Assembly: GCF_009932555.1 (NCBI RefSeq)
Contig: NZ_BLJO01000003.1
Coordinates: 496,001 to 560,000, forward strand
Source: Steroidobacter agaridevorans
Lineage (GTDB): Bacteria; Pseudomonadota; Gammaproteobacteria; Steroidobacterales; Steroidobacteraceae
Length of the DNA stretch: 64,000 bases
Reading direction: 5' to 3'
The notes under the pieces are model-generated. The model did no database searches, was not told the origin of the DNA, and was given only the letters and a program-made list of their open reading frames with translations. Shown piece by piece: positions 42,955 to 51,035 of this stretch. Position numbers and translations under genes: made by a program. Position 1 is the stretch's first letter. Each line of letters begins with the position of its first letter.

Positions 42955-43602
42955 TTATCCCTTCGAGGGAAGGGGGCTGGCGAGCATGCCTCGGCTCATC
43001 GCCAGGGTCACGGCATGAGTGCGATCGTTGGCGCCGAGTTTCGCAATGATGCGCTTGACGTGCGCCTTGGCGGTTTCTTCGGTGATCGAGAGGAGGGCGC
43101 CGATTTCCTTGTTGGAGTTGCCGACCGCGACTAAAGCCAGCACTTCGATCTCGCGATCCGACAGCGTGTCCTCGCCAAGATGCGCGGCGAGCTCGGATGC
43201 CACCTGCGGATGAATCCGCTTTTGGCCCGCATGGGCCGCGCGAATGGTTTCGATCAGCTCCTTGCGGACCAGTCCCTTGAGAACGTATGAGTACGCACCG
43301 GCTTTGAGGGCGCGCTGAGCAAGCGCATCTCCGCCATAGGTCGTCAGCATGATGATCTTCGCTGTGGGAAACTCGCTGCGGATGGCGATCAGCGCGTCGA
43401 TGCCGCTGGTCTCCGGCATCTGGATATCGAGTAGCGTCACGTCAGGCCGGAAGGCGCGAAACTGCTCGATGGTTTCGCGTCCCGTCGCGGCCTCCGCCAC
43501 CAGTCGCATGTCGCGTTGAGCACCGATCAGCGAGGCGATTCCCTCGCGCAACAAAGGGTGATCGTCGGCAGCCAGGATCCGGATCGGCGCTTCGGAGCTC
43601 AT
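42955..43602 (-). CDS. NarL/LuxR-family response regulator
   Basis: A 215-residue response regulator. The receiver domain starts IRILAADDHPLLREGI with the phospho-accepting Asp in VTLLDIQMPETSG and the Lys of GAYSYVLKG. The C-terminal GerE helix-turn-helix is TLSDREIEVLALVAVGNSNKEIGALLSITEETAKAHV, split here as one ~37-residue unit. Its ATG overlaps the stop of the sensor kinase gene (ATGA), so kinase and regulator are coupled. The likely target is the divergent catabolic operon starting at 47046 or the DoxX-like gene. Confidence 0.92.
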   Translation of the reverse strand: MSSEAPIRILAADDHPLLREGIASLIGAQRDMRLVAEAATGRETIEQFRAFRPDVTLLDIQMPETSGIDALIAIRSEFPTAKIIMLTTYGGDALAQRALKAGAYSYVLKGLVRKELIETIRAAHAGQKRIHPQVASELAAHLGEDTLSDREIEVLALVAVGNSNKEIGALLSITEETAKAHVKRIIAKLGANDRTHAVTLAMSRGMLASPLPSKG

Positions 43603-46600
43603 GAACGTTTCCAGAGAGCGTTGATTCTGAATGGCGATCGATGCCTGCCGGCGCCTTGGTAAGCGATCTGCGCAGGAATCGACATCTCGATTTCGGTGCC
43701 GGCGTTGAGCTCACTCCACACGTCGAGCCGGGCACCGAAAGTCTCGGCTCGTTCGCGCATCCCCTGCAGCCCCCAGTGGCCCGCGCGTTGTGCTTCACCC
43801 ACGACGGTCGCATCGATGCCGACACCGTCGTCGCGGATCCGCAGTACGAATTCCTTCTCGCCGTAGTGTAGTTCGGCCTCGATGTGACGCGCATGAGAGT
43901 GCTGAGCTGCATTACGCAGGGCTTCGCGAGCGATGCGGTACACGTCGTCTCGAACCAGCGGTGCGATTGGCCGCGCCTCGCCCTCCTGCATGACGCGAAA
44001 TGAGCGGGCTCCTGGCTCGTCAGCTGCGAGTTCCGGTCCCAGCGCCGCGAGGGCATCGGAAAGATCGCTCGCGACCGGGACGTTCGAGCGCAGATCGTGC
44101 ACGGCTGAACGAGCCTCGGCGATGGCGCGATCGCCATGATCGAGTGATTTTTCAAGCAGCGCTGCCGCCTCGGGCGTGCGATCCGGCAACAATGCGTGCA
44201 CGGCCTGCAAGCGGAAGATCAAGCCCTGGAAGCTTTGGAGCAACGAATCGTGCAGCTCGCGCGCGATGCGGGTTCGCTCGTTCACGCGCTCCTCCAGCCG
44301 AATATCGAAGCGATGCGCGATCTGTCGAATGCGCAACATATAGGTGCCACCGATGACGGCCAGGCCCAGCAGCAGCAGCAGGCCTTTGAACCACCAGGTT
44401 CCCCACCAGGGCGGTCGTATCTCGATCGCGACCTCGGCTCCCGGCTCGCCCCACGAGCCGCGGCTGGTTGCGGCTTGAACCTGAAACCGGTACTGACCGG
44501 CCGGCAACGTGGTGTAACTGGCGAAGCGTCGATCGCTGCCGACTTCGTGCCAGGTGTCTTCCAATCCGGCGAGCCGATGACGATAGCGGTTCGTCGTCGG
44601 ACTGCGGAAGCCGAGCGCGGCGAACTCGATCGAGAAGCTGGATTGCGAGTGCGCCAATGTTATCGCGCTCGTATAGTCGATCGCGCGGGATAGCGGCGGG
44701 CGGGTGCCAGGCGTCGGAGCAACACCGGAAAGCTGGAAAGCGGTGAGCGCCACCGGAAGCGAGTAGTCGACTTCCCGCAGGGTTTCCGGGCGGAATGCGA
44801 CTGCGCCGGCGAAGCCCCCGAAAAACATTTCTCCCGATGCCCCGCGGTAACACGCGCTAAAGCCCGTGAAATCCAGCCCCGGCAGTCCGTCCGCGGGCGA
44901 GTAATTCTTGAATACCCGGCGCTCGCGGTCGAGACGCGACAGGCCCGCGCTCGTCCCCAGCCACAGCTGTCCCAAGGCATCCTCGAACGTGCAGCTGACG
45001 GCATTGCTCGGCAGCCCGTCGCGTTCGCTGTAATACGTGCTCGCACCCGTTTCGACGTCATAGCGAAACAGCCCGTTCCCTGTTCCAGCCCATAACGCTC
45101 CAACGCGATCGATGTACAGAGACAGCACACGTTTGTATAGCAGTGGGCTTTCGTTCGCGGGCTGCAGGCGGACCTGGGTGAAGTGCCCGGTGTGGGGATC
45201 GAAACGCTGTACGCCATCGCCGTCGGCATCCATCCAAAGGGTTCCGCGCGCGTCCTCCACGATCGACCGATATACGTGTTGTGTATCCGGTTTGCCGTGC
45301 CGATACGCGACGAATGTCTGCGTGGCGGGATCGAACCGGTTCAAGCCATCGTAGGTGCCGATCCAGAGTTGCTTGCGGGAATCGGCGAACAGACGAATGA
45401 CCCGGTTGTCGCTCAGGCTGGTCGGATCTTTGTCGTCATGACGAAATGCTTGCAGACGATTGTTGGCCGTATCGAGTCGATACAATCCCTGGCCGCCGGT
45501 CCCGACCCACAGAGCGTCGGACCAGGGATCGTCGACGATCGCCAGCACGTCGGCCGCAATGCCATCGCCCGGGATGTCGAGGTGAGTGAGTCTGCCGGTG
45601 CTGCGGTCCAGTCGGTTGAGAGCGCCGGTCGTGCCCATCCACAGGATGCCGTGACGATCCTCGTAGATGACATTGACCAGCGTCTCGCCAAGATTGTTCG
45701 GATTGTGAAGATCGACCGGCAGCTTGGTGAACGGCGGCGGGCTGCGGGTGAAGAAGCCGGGTTCTGTCGCACCGAATCCAGTCCAGATGTGACCTTCGCG
45801 ATCTTCGAAGAGCGTCGTGATGCGGTTCTCGGAGAGACTCTCGAGGTTCGCCGGATCGTTGCGATAGCGCGTGAATCGTTGCCGGGAACGATCGAACTTG
45901 AGCAGGCCATCGGCCACCGTTCCCACCCAAAGCGTTCCATCCTGGTCTTCGAGCATCGAAGTCACCCCGGTCAATGGGAGGCCGGGGACTTCCTTGTCGG
46001 CGAACGAGTAGCGCACGAGGCGCTGTGCGCGGCGATCCAGAATCGCCAGGCCGGGGCCCGATTCGCCAAAGATCCAAAACGTTCCTGCGCGATCTTCATA
46101 AAACTTGAGGGGTCTGCTTTCGGGCAGTGGTACGTGCAGCGTGACGCGCTCGCTGCGGCGATCGAACCGATCGAGTCCCGCGCCATTTGCAACCCAGAAG
46201 TCGCCGGCGCGATCCTCGCCGCTGAACTTGATCACGCTACTGCTCAGGCTGTGGGCGTTTGCGGTCTCGTGCACGAAGCGCCGCACGAGACCGCTCTGTG
46301 GGTCGAGACGGTACAGTCCGTATCCCGTGGACAACCACAGATGGCCTTCCCGGTCCTCGCTGATGTGTCGTACATCGCCGCTCGTGCGTGCGGCTGCCGA
46401 GCGCTCGAGGGGATAGTGCACGAACGTTTCAGTGACCGGATCGTAGCGGTCGACCGAGTAGGCGCATCCGACCCACAGGTGTCCCGCGCGGTCTTTGAAC
46501 AATGCCGTGATGTGGACATCGCAGAGACTGTCCGGATCGGCGGGATCGTTCTTGAAAACGCGAAACTGGTAGCCGTCGTAGCGATTGAGGCCGTACTGGG

Positions 46601-46868
46601 TACCGAACCAGAGAAAGCCACGATCGTCCTGAACGATATGCGTGACGCGCTGTTGAGAGAGCCCCTGCGAACGTGACAATCGCACGAACCGCAGATCATG
46701 TCCCTCGGTCACACCGAGATGGACGATGTCGGGGGCGATCTGCGCAATGGCGGGATCTGGGGAGAGCTCGGCGTAGCACGTCGTACACACGATCGCGCAC
46801 GTCGCCATGACCGCGAGAGCAACCCGTCGAAGGTGACGGGGGAGCCGCTGATAGATGTTGGTGCTCAT
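43599..46868 (-). CDS. Reg_prop / Y_Y_Y sensor histidine kinase (HisKA_3 type)
   Basis: A 1089-residue membrane kinase. ATG 46866-46868 (MSTNIYQ) precedes a signal-anchor helix (VALAVMATCAIVCTTC). Then come about fourteen Reg_prop-type blades (GFLWFGTQYGLNRYDGYQF, GHLWVGCAYSVDRYDP, GTLWVGTVADGLLKFD and so on) forming two propellers. A Y_Y_Y Ig-like domain (RYRHRLAGLEDTWHEVG) and one membrane helix (GLLLLLGLAVIGGTYML) lead to a HisKA_3 dimerisation helix (RIARELHDSLLQSFQGL) with the phosphorylated His and an ATPase domain. This is the periplasmic sensing architecture of polysaccharide-utilisation hybrids, but here the receiver is a separate NarL protein. Confidence 0.92.
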   Translation of the reverse strand: MSTNIYQRLPRHLRRVALAVMATCAIVCTTCYAELSPDPAIAQIAPDIVHLGVTEGHDLRFVRLSRSQGLSQQRVTHIVQDDRGFLWFGTQYGLNRYDGYQFRVFKNDPADPDSLCDVHITALFKDRAGHLWVGCAYSVDRYDPVTETFVHYPLERSAAARTSGDVRHISEDREGHLWLSTGYGLYRLDPQSGLVRRFVHETANAHSLSSSVIKFSGEDRAGDFWVANGAGLDRFDRRSERVTLHVPLPESRPLKFYEDRAGTFWIFGESGPGLAILDRRAQRLVRYSFADKEVPGLPLTGVTSMLEDQDGTLWVGTVADGLLKFDRSRQRFTRYRNDPANLESLSENRITTLFEDREGHIWTGFGATEPGFFTRSPPPFTKLPVDLHNPNNLGETLVNVIYEDRHGILWMGTTGALNRLDRSTGRLTHLDIPGDGIAADVLAIVDDPWSDALWVGTGGQGLYRLDTANNRLQAFRHDDKDPTSLSDNRVIRLFADSRKQLWIGTYDGLNRFDPATQTFVAYRHGKPDTQHVYRSIVEDARGTLWMDADGDGVQRFDPHTGHFTQVRLQPANESPLLYKRVLSLYIDRVGALWAGTGNGLFRYDVETGASTYYSERDGLPSNAVSCTFEDALGQLWLGTSAGLSRLDRERRVFKNYSPADGLPGLDFTGFSACYRGASGEMFFGGFAGAVAFRPETLREVDYSLPVALTAFQLSGVAPTPGTRPPLSRAIDYTSAITLAHSQSSFSIEFAALGFRSPTTNRYRHRLAGLEDTWHEVGSDRRFASYTTLPAGQYRFQVQAATSRGSWGEPGAEVAIEIRPPWWGTWWFKGLLLLLGLAVIGGTYMLRIRQIAHRFDIRLEERVNERTRIARELHDSLLQSFQGLIFRLQAVHALLPDRTPEAAALLEKSLDHGDRAIAEARSAVHDLRSNVPVASDLSDALAALGPELAADEPGARSFRVMQEGEARPIAPLVRDDVYRIAREALRNAAQHSHARHIEAELHYGEKEFVLRIRDDGVGIDATVVGEAQRAGHWGLQGMRERAETFGARLDVWSELNAGTEIEMSIPAQIAYQGAGRHRSPFRINALWKRS

Positions 46869-47045
46869 GCGCGCTGATGCGGTGCTGCTGCTGTCAAATC
46901 GTACGTGTGCGGCTCGCATATAACAATGTACTCGAAAGAGGACAAGGCGATAGCTCCTTCGTGGTGATGCGCATCCGGTGCAGCGGATCGATCATGGCGC
47001 TCTGATGTCGGAGGCGGGGACCGCAATGACACGAGGGAGCGCCCT

Positions 47046-48170
47046 TTGAGCGCCATCACTGTTCCAAGACTCGCGGGCGCGATGGGAGTCCTGTTCGCCG
47101 CAGTCGCGGTCTATCTGTGCTTCTGGTCCGTTCCCGCGGAGCCTGTGGCATGGCTCGCACCAAAACCGCCCGGCTACGTCGGCGTCCATGCGCCGAACAC
47201 GCACCTGTCCGGTTTGCGCACCATCGACATCGGCAATGAATTTGGTCCGGAGCACATCGCCATCGGACCCGACAACAAACTGTACGCGGCGATGACCAGC
47301 GGCAATTTGGTGCGCATGGACCCCGACGGCACGCATCAGGAGATCTTTGCGAACACGCGTGGCCGCGTACTCGGCTTCGATTTCGATAAAGACGGTCGGA
47401 TGATCGCCGCCGATGCGATGCGCGGCCTGCTCATCGTCGGTGCGGATCGGCGCGTGAGCGTGCTCACCGATCAGGTGAGCTCGGATGATCCGATTCGCTA
47501 CGCCAATTCCGTCGTGGTCGCGACGGACGGAACCATTTTTTTCACCGACGCGTCCGCGCGCTTTTCGCCAGCGGAGTGGGGCGGCACTTATGAAGCGAGC
47601 GTGCTCGACATCCTGGAGCAGGCCGCGTCAGGTCGAGTGCTTGCCTATGACCCTGCGACCGCGAGCACTCGAGTCGTAGCCCATGGATTCTCGTTCGCGA
47701 ACGGAATCGCCTTATCGTCCGATGGGCGAGCCTTGTTCGTGTCGGAGACCGGTCGCTATCGTATCTGGAAGATCGCGAGCGACGTGCGAGATCTGGATAT
47801 CCAAAGCGGTTCATCGCAGGCGACGGTGCTGTTCGATAATTTGCCTGGCTACCCCGACAACTTGATGCGAGGGCGAGAGGGTCGCATCTGGGCGGGGCTC
47901 TTCAGACCCCGCAATCCCGCGGCAGATAACCTGTCTCAAAAACCTTTCATGCGAAAGGTGCTGCTGCGCATGCCGCGCGCGCTGTTGCCAGTGGGCGATC
48001 CATACTCCCATGTATTTGCCTTCGATGAGAGCGGTCACGTAACCGAGGATCTGCAGGATCCCATCGGCGCGTATCCGGAAACCACGGGCGCCACTGAGAC
48101 AGCGGACCGGCTCTACATTCACAGTTTGCACGCACCTGCAATCGGTTGGGTTCCGTACGCCAGGAGATAG
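47046..48170 (+). CDS. SMP-30 / strictosidine synthase-like beta-propeller protein, membrane-anchored
   Basis: A 374-residue protein with an N-terminal helix (AGAMGVLFAAVAVYLCFW) and a six-bladed propeller: GPEHIAIGPDNKLYAAMTSGNLVRMDPDG, GFDFDKDGRMIAADAMRGLLIV, ANSVVVATDGTIFFTDAS and the strictosidine-synthase hallmark HGFSFANGIALSSDGRALFVSETGRYRIWKI. The best start is TTG 47046 with GGGAG eight bases ahead; ATG 47082 is the fallback. Members hydrolyse lactones or related esters using Ca or Zn. It heads an operon divergent from the sensor kinase, two bases ahead of the VOC gene. Confidence 0.8.
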   Translation: MSAITVPRLAGAMGVLFAAVAVYLCFWSVPAEPVAWLAPKPPGYVGVHAPNTHLSGLRTIDIGNEFGPEHIAIGPDNKLYAAMTSGNLVRMDPDGTHQEIFANTRGRVLGFDFDKDGRMIAADAMRGLLIVGADRRVSVLTDQVSSDDPIRYANSVVVATDGTIFFTDASARFSPAEWGGTYEASVLDILEQAASGRVLAYDPATASTRVVAHGFSFANGIALSSDGRALFVSETGRYRIWKIASDVRDLDIQSGSSQATVLFDNLPGYPDNLMRGREGRIWAGLFRPRNPAADNLSQKPFMRKVLLRMPRALLPVGDPYSHVFAFDESGHVTEDLQDPIGAYPETTGATETADRLYIHSLHAPAIGWVPYARR

Positions 48171-48172
48171 TA

Positions 48173-49024
48173 ATGAGCGAACACAAACATTCAGAAGAAA
48201 CGAACTTCCAGCGCAGAGGCATCCTGCAAGGCGCTGGATTGGCGATAGCGGGTGGCCTGCTGGCATCGCCTGTGACCTCTACGAGTGTCGAGGCGGACGG
48301 GCGGTCGAGCAGCGCTGTCGCACGCAACGACCGGCCGCTCGGCGCGAGATTGCAGGGCGTGCAGCACTTCGGTCTGACCGTTCAGAACATGGATCGAGCG
48401 TTTGCTTTCTATACCGAAGTGCTCGGCGGAACCGAGGTGATGCGCGATGGCGACTTCCAGGGCGAGCGCATCCACAACACACTGCTGACCGATCAGGAGA
48501 TCGAGGCGCGCGTGCGCAAGGTCAATCCGCGCACGATGGGCATTCCGGATTTGCGAGGCGGCGCGCAGCGTCTGGACGTGCGCTTCATTCAATTCGACAA
48601 CGTCGTGATCGAGCTCCTGCAGTACCGCGACGCGGAGCAGCCCGCCGGCAGCGGCGCCGCCTTCGCCGAACCTCTCGATCACATGAGTCCCGCTTTCCCG
48701 CGGATGATGCACATCTGCTTTCACATTCGCGACGACGTCGATTTCAACAAGTTCATCGCCGATCTGGAGGCGGAGGCGGGCCGGCGCGGCATGACGCAAG
48801 TCAGAGCGAACCGGGTGCTCACCGTGCGGTCCGAAAAGGAGCGGACGGCCGCGCCTATAGAGGCCAACAGCAACGGCATCACCGAAGGCAAATCGAATGG
48901 TTGGAGGTTGATCTACTGCAAGGGGCCCGAAGGCGAACAACTGGAATTTGTCCAGGCGCTGGGGCCGGTGAAACAGACATTCGATGGCGCCTTGCAGGTG
49001 CGTCGAAAGAAGGCCGCGCAGTGA
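48173..49024 (+). CDS. Tat-exported VOC-family (glyoxalase-fold) protein
   Basis: A 283-residue protein with a twin-arginine leader (FQRRGILQGAGLAIAGGLLA). One VOC module follows: VQHFGLTVQNMDRAFAFYTEVLGGTEVMRDGDFQ in the first half, then LDVRFIQFDNVVIELLQY, MMHICFHIRDDVDFNKFIADLEAEA and GWRLIYCKGPEGEQLEFVQ in the second. Candidate metal ligands are His of GVQHFGL, Glu of VVIELLQY, His of HICFHI and Glu of EQLEFVQ. VOC proteins include extradiol dioxygenases, isomerases and epimerases; which this is cannot be told. Start ATG 48173 has AGGAGA upstream. It overlaps the oxygenase start by four bases (GTGA). Confidence 0.8.
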   Translation: MSEHKHSEETNFQRRGILQGAGLAIAGGLLASPVTSTSVEADGRSSSAVARNDRPLGARLQGVQHFGLTVQNMDRAFAFYTEVLGGTEVMRDGDFQGERIHNTLLTDQEIEARVRKVNPRTMGIPDLRGGAQRLDVRFIQFDNVVIELLQYRDAEQPAGSGAAFAEPLDHMSPAFPRMMHICFHIRDDVDFNKFIADLEAEAGRRGMTQVRANRVLTVRSEKERTAAPIEANSNGITEGKSNGWRLIYCKGPEGEQLEFVQALGPVKQTFDGALQVRRKKAAQ

Positions 49025-50376
49025 ACGCCGTGTTGGGAGCGAATCCCTACTTGACCGGCGTTCACACACCGATGCGGCAGGAGCTGACGCTCGAGGATCT
49101 GCCCGTCACCGGCGTGATTCCGCCCGCATTCAATGGCCGTTACCTACGAATGGGGCCGAACCCGAGGGCGCCCAAGCCGGATAAATATCACTGGTTCTCC
49201 GGTGACGGCATGATCCACGGAATCAGGATCGAGGAGGGGCGCGCGCGTTGGTATCGCAATCGCTGGATCCGCTCGACTTCGGTAAGCAAGGCGCTCGGCG
49301 AGGCGCGAGTCGAAGGGCCGCGCAATACCTTCGACACCGTCAATACAAACGTCGTCCACTTCGCCGGCAAGACACTCGGCCTGGTCGAGGCGGGCAGCAC
49401 GCCGGTCGAGATCGGTGAGATGCTCGAGACGCTTTGTTACACCGATTTCGGTGGCACGCTTCATGGCAGCTTCACTGCCCATCCCCATGTGGATCCGCTG
49501 ACCGGTGAGATGCACGGCATTTGTTACGACGCCGCCCGCTGGCGCTCGATTCGCTATGTGGTCGTCAAGCCCGATGGCAAGGTCCGGCGCGAGGTGTCGA
49601 TCCCGGTCAAACACGGCCCGATGATTCACGATTCCGCTTTTACGCAGCGCTTCGCGATCGTCCTGGACCTGCCGGTCACGTTCTCACTGTGGGCCGGCAT
49701 GACGGGCCAGACCTTTCCTTATCGCTGGCGGCCGTCACATGCGGCGCGCGTTGGGCTGTTACCGCGAGAAGGCGAGGCGAAAGACATCATCTGGTGTCCG
49801 GTCGACCCGTGCTACATCTTCCATGCGGTGAACAGCTACGACGCGACCGATGGCAAGGTGATATTGGATGTGATCGTCCACGACCGCATGTTTTCCCGAA
49901 TCAAAGCCGGGCCCGATTCGCAACACTGCAGCCTGGAACGCTGGACCATCGATCCCACGACGCGGCAGGTCGTGCGCGTCGTTCTAGATTCGGCCCCACA
50001 GGAATTTCCGCGCCCGGATGAACGACGCCTCGGCCAGCCCTATCGCTATGCCTACACAATGGCGATGACCGGATGGTTTCTCGGCTCGGCTCTATATAAA
50101 CATGACTTGCAGGGTGGCACGCGTCAGGTCCATGACTTCGGCCCGCAGCGCCACCCTTGTGAGTTCATGTTCGTGCCCGCCCACCCGAAGGCGGCAGAGG
50201 ACGAAGGCTGGCTCGTCGGCTTCGTCATCGACGCCAAGGCCAACGTGACCGATCTCGTCATCCTCGATGCGCGCAACTTCGAAGCTGCGCCTCAGGCCAG
50301 CATCCGTATTCCGCACATCGTGCCGCCCGGGTTCCACGGGAACTGGGTGCAGAATCAAGCCGCCTTTCAGATATGA
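49021..50376 (+). CDS. Carotenoid / lignostilbene cleavage oxygenase
   Basis: A 451-residue member of the RPE65/carotenoid cleavage dioxygenase family, read from GTG 49021. The front edge is typical (TGVIPPAFNGRYLRMGPNP, YHWFSGDGMIHGIRIEEG, NTNVVHFAGKTLGLVEAG). The four iron-binding histidines appear in SFTAHPHVDP, KHGPMIHDSAF, CYIFHAVNSYD and PPGFHGNWV. It cleaves a conjugated double bond with O2. Bacterial relatives act on carotenoids, apocarotenoids or lignin-derived stilbenes; a plant-aromatic role suits the neighbours (VOC, ABM, TonB receptor) but is inference. No signal peptide, so it is probably cytosolic. Confidence 0.88.
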   Translation: MNAVLGANPYLTGVHTPMRQELTLEDLPVTGVIPPAFNGRYLRMGPNPRAPKPDKYHWFSGDGMIHGIRIEEGRARWYRNRWIRSTSVSKALGEARVEGPRNTFDTVNTNVVHFAGKTLGLVEAGSTPVEIGEMLETLCYTDFGGTLHGSFTAHPHVDPLTGEMHGICYDAARWRSIRYVVVKPDGKVRREVSIPVKHGPMIHDSAFTQRFAIVLDLPVTFSLWAGMTGQTFPYRWRPSHAARVGLLPREGEAKDIIWCPVDPCYIFHAVNSYDATDGKVILDVIVHDRMFSRIKAGPDSQHCSLERWTIDPTTRQVVRVVLDSAPQEFPRPDERRLGQPYRYAYTMAMTGWFLGSALYKHDLQGGTRQVHDFGPQRHPCEFMFVPAHPKAAEDEGWLVGFVIDAKANVTDLVILDARNFEAAPQASIRIPHIVPPGFHGNWVQNQAAFQI

Positions 50377-50825
50377 CACTGCTCAAGAGGTCTGCCATGC
50401 GTCGTCCGTTATCGATTCTCTTCGTGCTGTTCGCACTCATTGCCGTCAGTGCGAACGGCGAGCCTGCGACAACCCAGAAAGGAAGTGCCATGCGTTATAG
50501 CGAAATCCCCGAGGGCGCCTATTCGGTTGTGGCCGAAGTTCGTGCGAAGCCGGGCAAGGAACGGGAGCTTCGCGAAGCCACGCTCAGACTGGTGGCGCAG
50601 GTGCGTGCCGAGCCGAACAACCTCGTCTATTTCCTGCACGAGGATCGCGAAGCGCCGGGACATTTTGTGTTCTACGAGATCTTCGCGAGCCAGGCGGACT
50701 TCGAAGCCCACAACGCCACTCCCCATGTGCAGTCCTGGTTCGCCAGGCTGCCCGAACTGGCCGATGGCGGCGTGAAAGTCGTGCGCATGGAGATCCTTGG
50801 TAATAGGACAGACGTTCGGCGTTGA
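50373..50825 (+). CDS. Antibiotic biosynthesis monooxygenase (ABM) domain protein, exported
   Basis: A 150-residue protein: a signal peptide (MRRPLSILFVLFALIAVSANG) and a single dimeric alpha+beta-barrel ABM domain (YSVVAEVRAKPGKERELREATLRLVAQVRAEPNNLVYFLHEDREAPGHFVFYEIFASQADFEAHNATPHV, as a ~70-residue unit). ABM proteins are cofactor-free quinol or aldehyde oxygenases or scavengers of reactive quinones. ATG 50373 overlaps the previous stop by four bases; ATG 50397 gives the tidier signal peptide. The overlap places it in the same operon. Confidence 0.82.
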   Translation: MTLLKRSAMRRPLSILFVLFALIAVSANGEPATTQKGSAMRYSEIPEGAYSVVAEVRAKPGKERELREATLRLVAQVRAEPNNLVYFLHEDREAPGHFVFYEIFASQADFEAHNATPHVQSWFARLPELADGGVKVVRMEILGNRTDVRR

Positions 50826-51035
50826 GAGCTTCGATAGACCAGATTTCCTCGGAGGTGAGAGCACCCATACCCTGATCCGAGACCAGCCCCCAGGCAAAAT
50901 GTCGGCATCCCTCGTTCTGGCTCGTTCGATTCGGAGAGCGTGGCAAACGCTCGTACGGACGGTCAGGCCATAAATCGCCGCCGCGGGCATCTGCTCGCGA
51001 GCGGTGCTCGCACAATTTTGCCGAACGGGGGAAAC

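Noticed and set aside
45183-46676. 497-codon frame opposite the Reg_prop kinase
   Set aside because: It mirrors the propeller repeats antisense and gives a pseudo-repetitive protein with no family.
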